Assembly (NCBI RefSeq): GCF_004364165.1
Contig: NZ_SOAY01000011.1
Span: 558,001-622,000, forward strand
Direction of reading: 5' to 3'
Length of the DNA stretch: 64,000 nt
From: Maribacter spongiicola
Lineage (GTDB): Bacteria; Bacteroidota; Bacteroidia; Flavobacteriales; Flavobacteriaceae
The translations under genes and the position numbers were made by a program. This document shows positions 49,287 through 56,582 of the stretch, one piece after another. The notes below the pieces were generated by a model. It made no database searches. It saw only the letters and a list, made by a program, of their open reading frames with translations, and was not told where the DNA came from. Positions within the stretch are counted from its first letter, which is position 1; the number at the start of each line of letters is the position of its first letter.

Positions 49287-50051
49287 ATGAGAATAATACC
49301 TGCTATAGATATCATAGACGGCAAATGTGTTCGCCTTTCAAAAGGTGATTACGACACCAAGAAAATATATAATGAGAATCCGTTGGAGGTTGCGAAGGAG
49401 TTTGAAGCTCACGGAATTGAATATTTACATCTGGTTGATTTAGATGGTGCAAAGTCAAAGCATATTGTAAATCATAAAGTATTGGAGCAAATTGCATCTC
49501 AAACTGGTTTACGAATTGATTTCGGAGGGGGATTAAAAACTGATGATGATTTGCGTATTGCTTTTGAAAGTGGTGCCAAGCAAATTACTGGCGGAAGTAT
49601 TGCCGTAAAAGACCCTGATACTTTCCTTGGTTGGATAGAAAAACATGGTGCTGATAAGATAATTTTAGGAGCAGATGCTATGGATGAAAAAGTAGCGGTT
49701 TCTGGTTGGTTAGAGGAATCTAAAGAGGAACTCATTCCTTTTATACAATCGTATCAACAAAAAGGAATTCAATATGTAATTTGTACCGATATCAGTAAAG
49801 ATGGTATGCTAGAAGGTCCGTCGTTTGATTTATACAAAAAGATAATTGCCCAAACTGATGTCAGTCTGAGCGCAGTCGAAGACCAATCTATGTTACAAAT
49901 AAAACTAATCGCCAGTGGCGGAATATCAAGTTTTGATGAATTACCTAAATTAGCAGAAATGGGTTGTGAAGGTACAATCATTGGTAAGGCGATTTATGAA
50001 AATAGAATTAGTCTTAAACAACTGGAAACTTATATTTTAAGCAATGGATAA
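49287..50051 (+). CDS. hisA: Phosphoribosylformimino-5-aminoimidazole carboxamide ribotide isomerase with in-frame repeat
   Basis: 254 residues, TIM barrel. Catalytic Asp8 ([14 protein letters not shown]) and Asp130 ([13 protein letters not shown]), phosphate motifs [11 protein letters not shown] and [11 protein letters not shown]. Residues about 191-203 ([13 protein letters not shown]) are not usual HisA sequence. They are encoded by a copy of the TGTCA..CTGAGCGCAGTCGAAG repeat (49859-49884) and lie between barrel helix 6 and strand 7, just before LIASGG. The insert is in frame and no catalytic residue is lost, so activity is likely. About 12 residues longer than typical. Confidence 0.93.
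   Translation: MRIIPAIDIIDGKCVRLSKGDYDTKKIYNENPLEVAKEFEAHGIEYLHLVDLDGAKSKHIVNHKVLEQIASQTGLRIDFGGGLKTDDDLRIAFESGAKQITGGSIAVKDPDTFLGWIEKHGADKIILGADAMDEKVAVSGWLEESKEELIPFIQSYQQKGIQYVICTDISKDGMLEGPSFDLYKKIIAQTDVSLSAVEDQSMLQIKLIASGGISSFDELPKLAEMGCEGTIIGKAIYENRISLKQLETYILSNG
49859..49884 (+). repeat. Repeat copy inside hisA
   Basis: TGTCAGTCTGAGCGCAGTCG followed by AAGACC; differs at about three positions from the intergenic copy at 51524-51548. Lies wholly within the hisA reading frame. Confidence 0.75.
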
Positions 50052-50559
50052 GGAAGAACGCTTAGTTGAAGAGATTGTTGAAAATGCGATGTATCGTATG
50101 GACGAAAGTACGCGCATGATAAAGAAAAGTCTTGCTGAAATTTCAGAAGAAGAAATTTGGCAGAAGCCTAATCCTTCTTTAAACAGTATGGCTAATCTCA
50201 TTTTACACTTATGTGGTAATATGACGCAATATGTCATTTCTTCCATAAGCGAAATTGAAGATAATAGAAATAGAGACGAAGAATTTTCAGTCAATTCTGG
50301 TTTAACGAAAGTGGAGTTGTTACATAAATTAGAAGATACAGTAGACTCGGTAAAACGTGTTATTTTTAATTCCACAACCGATAAGTTGATAAAAGTAAGA
50401 TCAGTACAAGGAATGTCTTTTTCGGGAGTTGGTGCAATTATGCATGCAGTGGAGCACTATTCTTATCATACTGGTCAGATTGCTTTTTATGTGAAGTTGA
50501 TCAAAGAAAAGGATTTGGGATTTTATGACGGAGTGGATTTGAATATTAAAAATGATTAA
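50044..50559 (+). CDS. DinB-family (DUF1572-like) protein inside the his operon
   Basis: 171 residues, four-helix-bundle type. [17 protein letters not shown] (about 53-69) and [20 protein letters not shown] (about 133-152) supply the metal-binding His residues. It overlaps the end of hisA by 8 bp, so it is translationally coupled. No histidine-pathway role is known for the family. Function unknown. Confidence 0.85.
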   Translation: MDKEERLVEEIVENAMYRMDESTRMIKKSLAEISEEEIWQKPNPSLNSMANLILHLCGNMTQYVISSISEIEDNRNRDEEFSVNSGLTKVELLHKLEDTVDSVKRVIFNSTTDKLIKVRSVQGMSFSGVGAIMHAVEHYSYHTGQIAFYVKLIKEKDLGFYDGVDLNIKND

Positions 50560-50561
50560 AA

Positions 50562-50642
50562 AGTATCAAGTACAAAGTATTGCTTGATATTATGTGTGAT
50601 ATTTATTGAATACTTAGTGCTATTTAGGTAGTACTTAATACT
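50562..50642. repeat. Palindromic repeat between the DinB gene and hisF
   Basis: AGTATCAAGTAC (50562-50573) and GTACTTAATACT (50631-50642) are complementary at 11 of 12 positions. Same family as the hisB-hisH element. Confidence 0.65.
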
Positions 50643-50650
50643 AAAAAAAT

Positions 50651-51406
50651 ATGCTAGCTAAGAGAATTATACCTTGTTTAGATATCAAAGACGGTAGAAC
50701 CGTAAAAGGTGTCAATTTCGTTGACTTACGTGATGCAGGCGATCCTGTTGAACTGGCTGAAATTTATAGTCGAGAAGGTGCCGATGAATTGGTTTTCCTA
50801 GATATTTCAGCAACGGAACAAAAAAGAAAAACTTTAGCAGATTTGGTATATCGTGTAGCCGAAAAAGTAAATATTCCGTTTACTGTTGGTGGCGGAATTT
50901 CATCTGTTGAAGATGTTGATGTTTTGCTACATAACGGTGCAGATAAGGTTTCTATTAATTCCTCTGCAGTTAAGAATCCGCAATTGATTAATGATTTGGT
51001 TGCTAAATTTGGGTCGCAGTGTATTGTTGTAGCCATAGATGCTAAACAGATTGATGGCGAGTGGATTGTTCATTTGGTTGGTGGTAAAGTACCGACCGAT
51101 AGAAAACTATTTGAATGGGCAAAAGAAGTAGAAGAACGCGGAGCAGGAGAAATTCTATTTACCTCAATGGATAATGATGGTACTAAAGACGGATTCGCAA
51201 ATGAAGCATTGGCAAAATTGTCTACGGAGTTAAATATTCCGATAATTGCTTCTGGAGGTGCAGGTAATAAACAGCATTTTACTGATACCTTTGTTGAAGG
51301 TAAAGCAGATGCGGCATTAGCAGCAAGTGTTTTTCACTTTAAAGAAATAGGCATTCAAGAGTTGAAACTTGAGCTGCAGGAGAACGGGATTCCGGTTAGG
51401 GTTTAG
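50651..51406 (+). CDS. hisF: Imidazole glycerol phosphate synthase, cyclase subunit
   Basis: 251 residues, TIM barrel. [20 protein letters not shown] at the N-terminus with catalytic Asp11, [26 protein letters not shown] with Asp130 region, and [24 protein letters not shown]. With HisH forms imidazole glycerol phosphate and AICAR. Confidence 0.96.
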   Translation: MLAKRIIPCLDIKDGRTVKGVNFVDLRDAGDPVELAEIYSREGADELVFLDISATEQKRKTLADLVYRVAEKVNIPFTVGGGISSVEDVDVLLHNGADKVSINSSAVKNPQLINDLVAKFGSQCIVVAIDAKQIDGEWIVHLVGGKVPTDRKLFEWAKEVEERGAGEILFTSMDNDGTKDGFANEALAKLSTELNIPIIASGGAGNKQHFTDTFVEGKADAALAASVFHFKEIGIQELKLELQENGIPVRV

Positions 51407-51419
51407 TTTTCAGTGCTCG

Positions 51420-51458
51420 GTTGGCAGTATCAGTTGGCAGTATGAGTTGGCAGTCGCA
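51420..51458 (+). repeat. 13-bp tandem repeat, three copies
   Basis: GTTGGCAGTATCA, GTTGGCAGTATGA and GTTGGCAGTCGCA follow head to tail, 13 bp after the hisF stop, then a degenerate GTGTTCAG. Confidence 0.8.
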
Positions 51459-51478
51459 GTGTTCAGTTTTGATTATTG

Positions 51479-51502
51479 CACTTCGGCTACGCTCAGTGAC
51501 CG
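51479..51502 (-). repeat. Repeat copy, inverted, in the hisF-hisIE gap
   Basis: CACTTCGGCTACGCTCAGTG then ACCG. On minus it reads GGTCACTGAGCGTAGCCGAA, the same family as the hisA insert and in opposite orientation to the next copy. Confidence 0.65.
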
Positions 51503-51523
51503 TATTAATATTATAAAATGCAA

Positions 51524-51548
51524 TGTCATTCTGAGCGCAGTCGAAGGC
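51524..51548 (+). repeat. Repeat copy closest to the hisA insert
   Basis: TGTCATTCTGAGCGCAGTCG followed by AAGGC. With the inverted copy at 51479-51502 it can form a hairpin in the hisF-hisIE gap. Confidence 0.75.
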
Positions 51549-51565
51549 TTGGGAACATCTATTTC

Positions 51566-51588
51566 ACATCGGCGACAATCAGTGACCG
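51566..51588 (-). repeat. Degenerate repeat copy before hisIE
   Basis: CACATCGGCGACAATCAGTG then ACC; resembles the copy at 51479-51502 with several changes. Confidence 0.45.
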
Positions 51589-51643
51589 ATTTTAAAATTG
51601 AAGGTTTAAAATAGAATAAAAATAAAATTAGAATACAATACAT

Positions 51644-52252
51644 ATGGAGTTTAATACACCAAATTGGGAGAAAATGAGTGACGGATTAGTACCTGCCATT
51701 ATACAAGATGTTCGTACTAAGAATGTATTGATGCTGGGCTACATGAATGCCGAAGCTTTGAAGAAAACTACTGATAGTGGAAAGGTTACATTTTTTAGTC
51801 GCTCTAAGCAGCGCTTATGGACTAAAGGAGAAGAAAGCGGAAACTTTTTGAATTTAGTTGCTATTAAAAATGACTGTGATAATGATTCTCTTTTAATTAC
51901 AGTGAATCCTGTGGGTCCTACTTGTCATACAGGAACAGATACGTGTTGGAATGAAGAAAACAATTCTCAATTCGGATTCTTTTCTGAGTTAGAAGATACT
52001 ATTAAAGAAAGACGAACTACTGCCGACGATAGTAAATCTTACGTAGCTTCTTTGTTTAAAAAAGGTATTAATAAAATCGCACAAAAAGTAGGGGAGGAAG
52101 CTGTAGAAACGGTTATAGAGGCAATGGATGATAATGATGACTTATTCTTGTACGAGAGTGCAGATTTACTTTTTCATTACTTAATGCTATTACAAGCAAA
52201 AGGTTTTACACTTAAAGATATTGAAGCAGAACTAATGAATAGAAAGAAGTAG
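51644..52252 (+). CDS. hisIE: Bifunctional phosphoribosyl-AMP cyclohydrolase / phosphoribosyl-ATP diphosphatase
   Basis: 202 residues. HisI domain (about 1-105) with VLMLGYMNAEALKKT and the metal site PTCHTGTDTCW; HisE domain (about 112-200) with KKGINKIAQKVGEEAVETVI (about 142-161). Second and third steps of the pathway. Last gene of the operon, 237 bp from hisF because of the repeats between them. Confidence 0.96.
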   Translation: MEFNTPNWEKMSDGLVPAIIQDVRTKNVLMLGYMNAEALKKTTDSGKVTFFSRSKQRLWTKGEESGNFLNLVAIKNDCDNDSLLITVNPVGPTCHTGTDTCWNEENNSQFGFFSELEDTIKERRTTADDSKSYVASLFKKGINKIAQKVGEEAVETVIEAMDDNDDLFLYESADLLFHYLMLLQAKGFTLKDIEAELMNRKK

Positions 52253-52298
52253 AGTCTATAGGTTCTAATCATACTTTATTTGCTTATGATGCAGTTTG

Positions 52299-52991
52299 TC
52301 ATTCTGCAGTAAACGTATCATTATCCTTGTCCTCAATCCAGTTGTATTCTATTTCCCAAGCTACATTTCTGGCAAAATCTAATCCGTGTCGGTCGGCTAA
52401 AAAACCTAAAGCCATATCCATACCGGCACTTACACCAGAAGATGTATAGTAGTTTTCATCTACCTTCCAACGAGCTTGCTTGTCCCATTCTACATCGGGT
52501 CCATTGGTAACTACCCATGCAAATGCACGTTTGTTAGAGGTGGCTTGTCTTTTATTTAGAAGTCCAGATTTTGCTAATAAAGCACTTCCTGTACATACAG
52601 TCATTACATATGTGCTTGATAGGCTTATATTTTTAATAGATTCTATTAGCTCTTTATTTTTCACTTCTACTCTTGTGCCTAAACCACCAGGTATTAGAAA
52701 GGCAAAGGGCTTTTTATTAATATCTGCTAGCTTCTCTGTCATAATAGGAACCTGATGTCTATTGGTAATAATACCGCCTTCAAGTGAATAAAATTTTAAG
52801 GTATATAAATCGGTTAATCTTCCAAATATTTCAGCGGGTCCAAATACATCAAGGGTTTCATAGTTGTCGAATAACAAGAATGCAATTTCTTGTTTATCAG
52901 TTGAACTTATTTGGTTAGATTTTTTTTGAGCAGAAAGGCTTAAACTGAAAACTAATATAATTGCAATTGATTTTATAAACGTAGTAAACAT
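52299..52991 (-). CDS. Secreted DJ-1/PfpI-family protein
   Basis: 230 residues from the ATG at 52991. N-terminal signal peptide (FIKSIAIILVFSLSLSAQ), then a DJ-1/PfpI domain (about 36-205): IAFLLFDNYETLDVFGPAEI, PGGLGTR and nucleophile-elbow Cys in VMTVCTGSALLAKSG. Resembles the AraC-type GATase1-like domain of isonitrile-hydratase-like proteins but is exported. Reaction unknown. Convergent with hisIE. Confidence 0.85.
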   Translation of the reverse strand: MFTTFIKSIAIILVFSLSLSAQKKSNQISSTDKQEIAFLLFDNYETLDVFGPAEIFGRLTDLYTLKFYSLEGGIITNRHQVPIMTEKLADINKKPFAFLIPGGLGTRVEVKNKELIESIKNISLSSTYVMTVCTGSALLAKSGLLNKRQATSNKRAFAWVVTNGPDVEWDKQARWKVDENYYTSSGVSAGMDMALGFLADRHGLDFARNVAWEIEYNWIEDKDNDTFTAE

Positions 52992-53150
52992 CTGCAAACC
53001 TGTTTTTTAATTATTATCTAAAAGGAAACTCTCGTTCTAAAATAAGATAATATTTAATTTATTTTAAGGGATTACTTCTTGATATTGCGAATACCTGGCA
53101 TTATTATCAATACCATAAAAAAAGTGGTGAAATTTTTCAGAAATAGAATA

Positions 53151-53561
53151 TTAAAATACTCGTTCCATAACAACAAAATCGATTCCGCCTTTAACATAGG
53201 TTTTTTCAGTTATTGTCATTCCGAATTTAGTATAGAAATCAGTTTTATTTTGTCTCGCATTACACCAGATTCTTGTTAGAGATTGGTTAGCGGCAATTTG
53301 CATTATTTCATTTAGAAGTAAACTTCCATATCCTTTGCCTTGGCAATTTTCTAATGTAGCAAATTTTCTGAACTGGGCCTCTCCGTCATTAATAAATAAC
53401 GAGATTACCGAAATTAATTCGTTGCATAATACTAGTCCGTAATGTAGACCTTCATTGTCATTAGGTAATTTTACGTAATCTAAAGGCTTAGTTGGCCACA
53501 TTACCTGATGTCTAATTGACAAGGTTTGCTGAGAAGTTATTTCAATTATTTTAAGGGACAT
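53151..53561 (-). CDS. GNAT-family N-acetyltransferase
   Basis: 136 residues from the ATG at 53561 (MSLKIIEITSQQ); a TTG further upstream is less likely. Acetyl-CoA loop NCQGKGYGSLLLNEIMQ (about 71-87) and a C-terminal FYTKFGMTITEKTYVKGGID (about 106-125). Resembles ElaA/YitI-like small acetyltransferases. Substrate unknown. Confidence 0.85.
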   Translation of the reverse strand: MSLKIIEITSQQTLSIRHQVMWPTKPLDYVKLPNDNEGLHYGLVLCNELISVISLFINDGEAQFRKFATLENCQGKGYGSLLLNEIMQIAANQSLTRIWCNARQNKTDFYTKFGMTITEKTYVKGGIDFVVMERVF

Positions 53562-53605
53562 ATTAGAGAGCAACAAGTTACCCAAATGTAATCAGGATTT
53601 ATGGG

Positions 53606-53794
53606 TTATTCTAACACTAAATTGTCTTGAACATTTCCTATAGAAACCCACTTAAATTTTATGGGAGACCAATTGTCTTTATTTTTATATGAAGTATTAT
53701 TCTTTATATAAACGGTGTCGTCTTTAGTAAATACGTGCTGGGTATTAATTACTTCTTGCGAATAGACTTTAGTAGGTTTCTTGTTTTTGATCAA
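53606..53794 (-). CDS. Short hypothetical protein with possible homopolymer frameshift at its start
   Basis: 62 codons from TTG, with sensible composition (YSQEVINTQHVFTKDD, NWSPIKFKWVSIGNV). The only nearby ATG (53820) is in another frame and stops after nine codons. An A7 run on minus (53802-53808) sits between the two; one more A would join the ATG to this frame as MGFIKKNIGLIKNKKPTK. Either translation starts at TTG or the gene is frameshifted. No family recognised. Confidence 0.4.
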   Translation of the reverse strand: MIKNKKPTKVYSQEVINTQHVFTKDDTVYIKNNTSYKNKDNWSPIKFKWVSIGNVQDNLVLE

Positions 53795-53860
53795 ACCGAT
53801 ATTTTTTTAATAAAACCCATAATTCTAAATTTTGTTGTGTTAACTATAAGTTAATTAGTT

Positions 53861-54181
53861 TTAAACTAGATTATTAGAGGTGTCTTTTGCTCCCCATGAA
53901 TCTAAACTCAACAGAATATTTTCAAGCGATTTGCCACGATTACTTAAGCTATATTCCACTTTTGGAGGCACTACCGGGTAAACCTCCCGGGTTAATAGTC
54001 CATCTTTTTCTAACTCTCGTACGGTTTGGGTGAACATCTTATTAGAAATTCCTGGTACTTTTTTCTGAAGTACTCCAGAGCGTATTGGTCCCTCAAGAAG
54101 ATGAAATAGTACAATTGGTTTCCATTTGGTACCGATTAAGTTCATGGTATGGTCAAGCGGACAATAATTTTTTGAATTCAT
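53861..54181 (-). CDS. HxlR-family transcriptional regulator
   Basis: 106 residues, winged helix of the HxlR/MarR-like type: CPLDHTMNLIGTKWKPIVLF (about 7-26), GVLQKKVPGISNKMFTQTVR (about 36-55), wing VYPVVPPKVEYSLSNRG, and an SLDSWGAK end. Cys7 is at the position used for redox or aldehyde sensing in some relatives. Divergent from the VOC gene (116-bp gap), which it may regulate. Confidence 0.9.
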   Translation of the reverse strand: MNSKNYCPLDHTMNLIGTKWKPIVLFHLLEGPIRSGVLQKKVPGISNKMFTQTVRELEKDGLLTREVYPVVPPKVEYSLSNRGKSLENILLSLDSWGAKDTSNNLV

Positions 54182-54297
54182 TTTTAATATAACTATTTGT
54201 AAAACAGCAATTAACTCTTTTTGGTAACTATAGTACTTTTAAGTAAGTTATTGCTTATAAGGCAAATATAGATTTATTTTGTATTAAAATTAGAACT

Positions 54298-54810
54298 ATG
54301 GATAAGAATAAAGAATACCCAAAATCATTTTCCCATATTGGTATTACCGTACCAGATTTAGAGAAAGCAGTAGAATTTTACTCAGAGGTAATGGGATGGT
54401 ACGTTATCATGAAACCGTCTAAAATTAAAAAAGAGAAAGAGACCGCTATCGGTATAATGTGTATTGATGTTTTTGGTGATGATTGGGAAGAGTTTGAGAT
54501 TGCCCACATGTCTACTTCAGATGGTATAGGTGTTGAGTTATTCTCTTTTCCTCATGGCGTTAAGGAAGCTCCGGAGTTTAATCCTTTTAATACCGGTTTG
54601 TTTCATTTTTGTATTCAAGACCCAAATATTGAAGATTTGGTAGCTAAAATTGTGGAATATGGTGGTAAGCAAAGAATGCCCATTCGTGAGTATTATCCAA
54701 AAGACAAGCCCTACAAAATGTGTTATGTAGAAGATCCTTTCGGTATTGTATTTGAAGTCTATACTCATAGTTATGAATTAACGTATTCTTCTGGTGCTTA
54801 TACCGGATAA
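54298..54810 (+). CDS. VOC-family (glyoxalase/bleomycin-resistance-like) protein
   Basis: 170 residues. Two beta-alpha-beta-beta-beta modules: FSHIGITVPDLEKAVEFYSE (about 11-30) and LFHFCIQDPNIEDLVAKIVE; metal-ligand-like His and Glu in SHIGI, ELFSF, FHFCI and FEVYT. Acts as a metal-dependent lyase, dioxygenase or binding protein; reaction unknown. Followed by a strong terminator; divergent from the HxlR gene. Confidence 0.87.
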   Translation: MDKNKEYPKSFSHIGITVPDLEKAVEFYSEVMGWYVIMKPSKIKKEKETAIGIMCIDVFGDDWEEFEIAHMSTSDGIGVELFSFPHGVKEAPEFNPFNTGLFHFCIQDPNIEDLVAKIVEYGGKQRMPIREYYPKDKPYKMCYVEDPFGIVFEVYTHSYELTYSSGAYTG

Positions 54811-54827
54811 GTTTTACTTACAAAGCT

Positions 54828-54869
54828 AAAAAAGCGATTAATGTTAAATAATACATTAATCGCTTTTTT
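54828..54869 (+). terminator. Terminator after the VOC gene
   Basis: A perfect 17-bp stem, 54828-54844 with 54853-54869 (core GCGATTAATGT / ACATTAATCGC), flanked by A and T tracts so it works on either strand. Confidence 0.9.
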
Positions 54870-54957
54870 ATTTCAACGTCTTCATTACTAGGTGTATATA
54901 AATTTTATATATTTAACCTTCCCTCAGACTATTTCATTTTAAAACCACCATCACACT

Positions 54958-55971
54958 ATGAAATCATCTGCTATTTTTCTTAGAATATTCTTATTAGCCC
55001 TCATATGGCTGCTTTTTACTTCATTTTTTAAATTGCCAAATTCTCAACCTATAACGGAAGAAGATAATTTGGAAGTTTTGGAATTAAATACGGACGGACT
55101 CTACTATGCAGAGTTTTACGATTATATTTTCCGTGGTCATTTTGAAGAAATTGATGTTAAGAGGGATGACATGCAATTTCTGTTGATTTTTGATCAGTAA
55201 TTAAGAGCTTATGGTGCACAATGTTCTGGTACTTTACCAACAAATAAAGTGCAAATTATGAATGAAGAATGTGCTACCGAAGAAGTGACAACTAACGGGT
55301 ATGGTACAGAAGTTAGTAGAATTTGTGTAAAATACGTTTGGGTAGGAAGCGGACTTTATGCAAAACCTGAATTGTATGAGGCGTATGCAGAAATCGATCA
55401 AATACAACGATCAAAAGGATTAGGTACCATGATGGAAATGATTACCGACCCCAATAGTATGGGTAATTCGGTAGATATGATTCATAAAATCAACGGACTT
55501 AAAGGTGATATGCTAAAAATTTTTAAACTTAATGCTTGTGGTAGTCCGGGTTTAGAACGATTTGAAGAAAACTTGAAACTCTTTGCCCTCGACAAACCTA
55601 GCATACGAATGGAGAAGGCTAGTAAATATACTACAATGAAAAAGTCTGGCGGACCAACTGGTGACCAGAACTATCATAAACTTATTGATGATTTGGTATA
55701 CGATCAGTCTAAAACATGGTCTTTTAATAGATATACAGCTGGTAGTATTTCTAGTGTTACAACATCAACTCGTGATAGTGAAGGCAGACCAATGGAAATA
55801 AGTGCTAATTATAGCTTTTCTGGGTTTAGCGGAAATAGTAAAGGGTCTGTGCGTATTACTTTTAAAAACGGATTGCCTAAGTGTATCTATTTCTATGATT
55901 TTCCGCGTAATTGTAAAACACCTAACAGTAGTATTTTATCATCTTATGCAGAAGGGAAATATGCAGATTAG
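54958..55971 (+). pseudogene. Exported protein gene interrupted by an in-frame TAA
   Basis: The ATG at 54958 opens a frame with a signal sequence (FLRIFLLALIWLLFTSFF) that stops at TAA 55198-55200 after LLIFDQ. The same frame continues without a break as LRAYGAQCSGTLPTNKVQ and runs to 55971. The downstream part alone has only a GTG at 55249 and no signal peptide, so the two pieces are one 337-codon gene with a nonsense codon near residue 81. The product looks secreted, with Cys residues (AQCSG, NEECATEE) and a C-terminal SGNSKGSVRITFKNGLPKCI segment. No family recognised. A sequencing error is possible. Confidence 0.7.
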
Positions 55972-56004
55972 CAAATTTAGACTTTAGTTAGTTTAGGTTA
56001 ATTA

Positions 56005-56541
56005 CTATTTATTATTATACTTTTCAATAAACCCTAATGTTATAAAACGATAATAGTCTAGTTCAAAGTCTTCTTTCTTTAAAAATTTGATAGTTGTTTT
56101 TGCCATGATTACTGGAGTTACTTTGTGTTTTCTTAAAGATTCCATTTCTTGTGTAAATTCAAATAGCCTTGATTCTTTATATTTTTCAGTGAGAAAGATT
56201 TGGTTGGAGCAATCAATCATTCCATGGATATCTGAAGGGTCATCTCTGTCTAAAAATTCAACTTTTTTAAAAAAATTAAAGTTGTTATTAAATTCATAGG
56301 TATTAGTCTTAGCAATTTTTTCGTAGAATTTCCAATAACTAATTGGGGCACTCGATTCTAATATTCCTTCTTTAATTAAGTGTTCTTCAAATTCTCTTAT
56401 TATTAAAATTGTTTTAGCTTTCTCTTCTTTTGACAAAGAATCTATCATACAATTATACAAATCATTTTCTACCCTGTTGGGTTTACTATTACAGGATAGA
56501 ATAAGTAAACTAATAAAAACAACAAGAATTTTTAATTTCAT
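56005..56541 (-). CDS. Hypothetical lipoprotein, 178 aa
   Basis: Lipoprotein signal peptide with lipobox LILSCNSK (Cys17). The mature part is mostly helical and charged (YNCMIDSLSKEEKAKTILII, RLFEFTQEMESLRKHKVTPV) with a second Cys pair (NCMID, DCSNQ). No family recognised. Convergent with the interrupted gene; probably monocistronic. Confidence 0.75.
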   Translation of the reverse strand: MKLKILVVFISLLILSCNSKPNRVENDLYNCMIDSLSKEEKAKTILIIREFEEHLIKEGILESSAPISYWKFYEKIAKTNTYEFNNNFNFFKKVEFLDRDDPSDIHGMIDCSNQIFLTEKYKESRLFEFTQEMESLRKHKVTPVIMAKTTIKFLKKEDFELDYYRFITLGFIEKYNNK

Positions 56542-56582
56542 TTATTAAATAGTGATTTAATCTTTTTTAAGAAAAGATTATT

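Noticed and set aside
51420-51588. Possible CRISPR array
   Set aside because: Tandem units are only 13 bp without spacers, and the other repeats are irregularly placed and inverted.
51369-51614. Open frame spanning the end of hisF and the repeats
   Set aside because: Translates repeat DNA and the hisF tail in another frame; no start or composition support.
54958-55971. Selenocysteine or pyrrolysine read-through
   Set aside because: The interrupting codon is TAA, not TGA or TAG.
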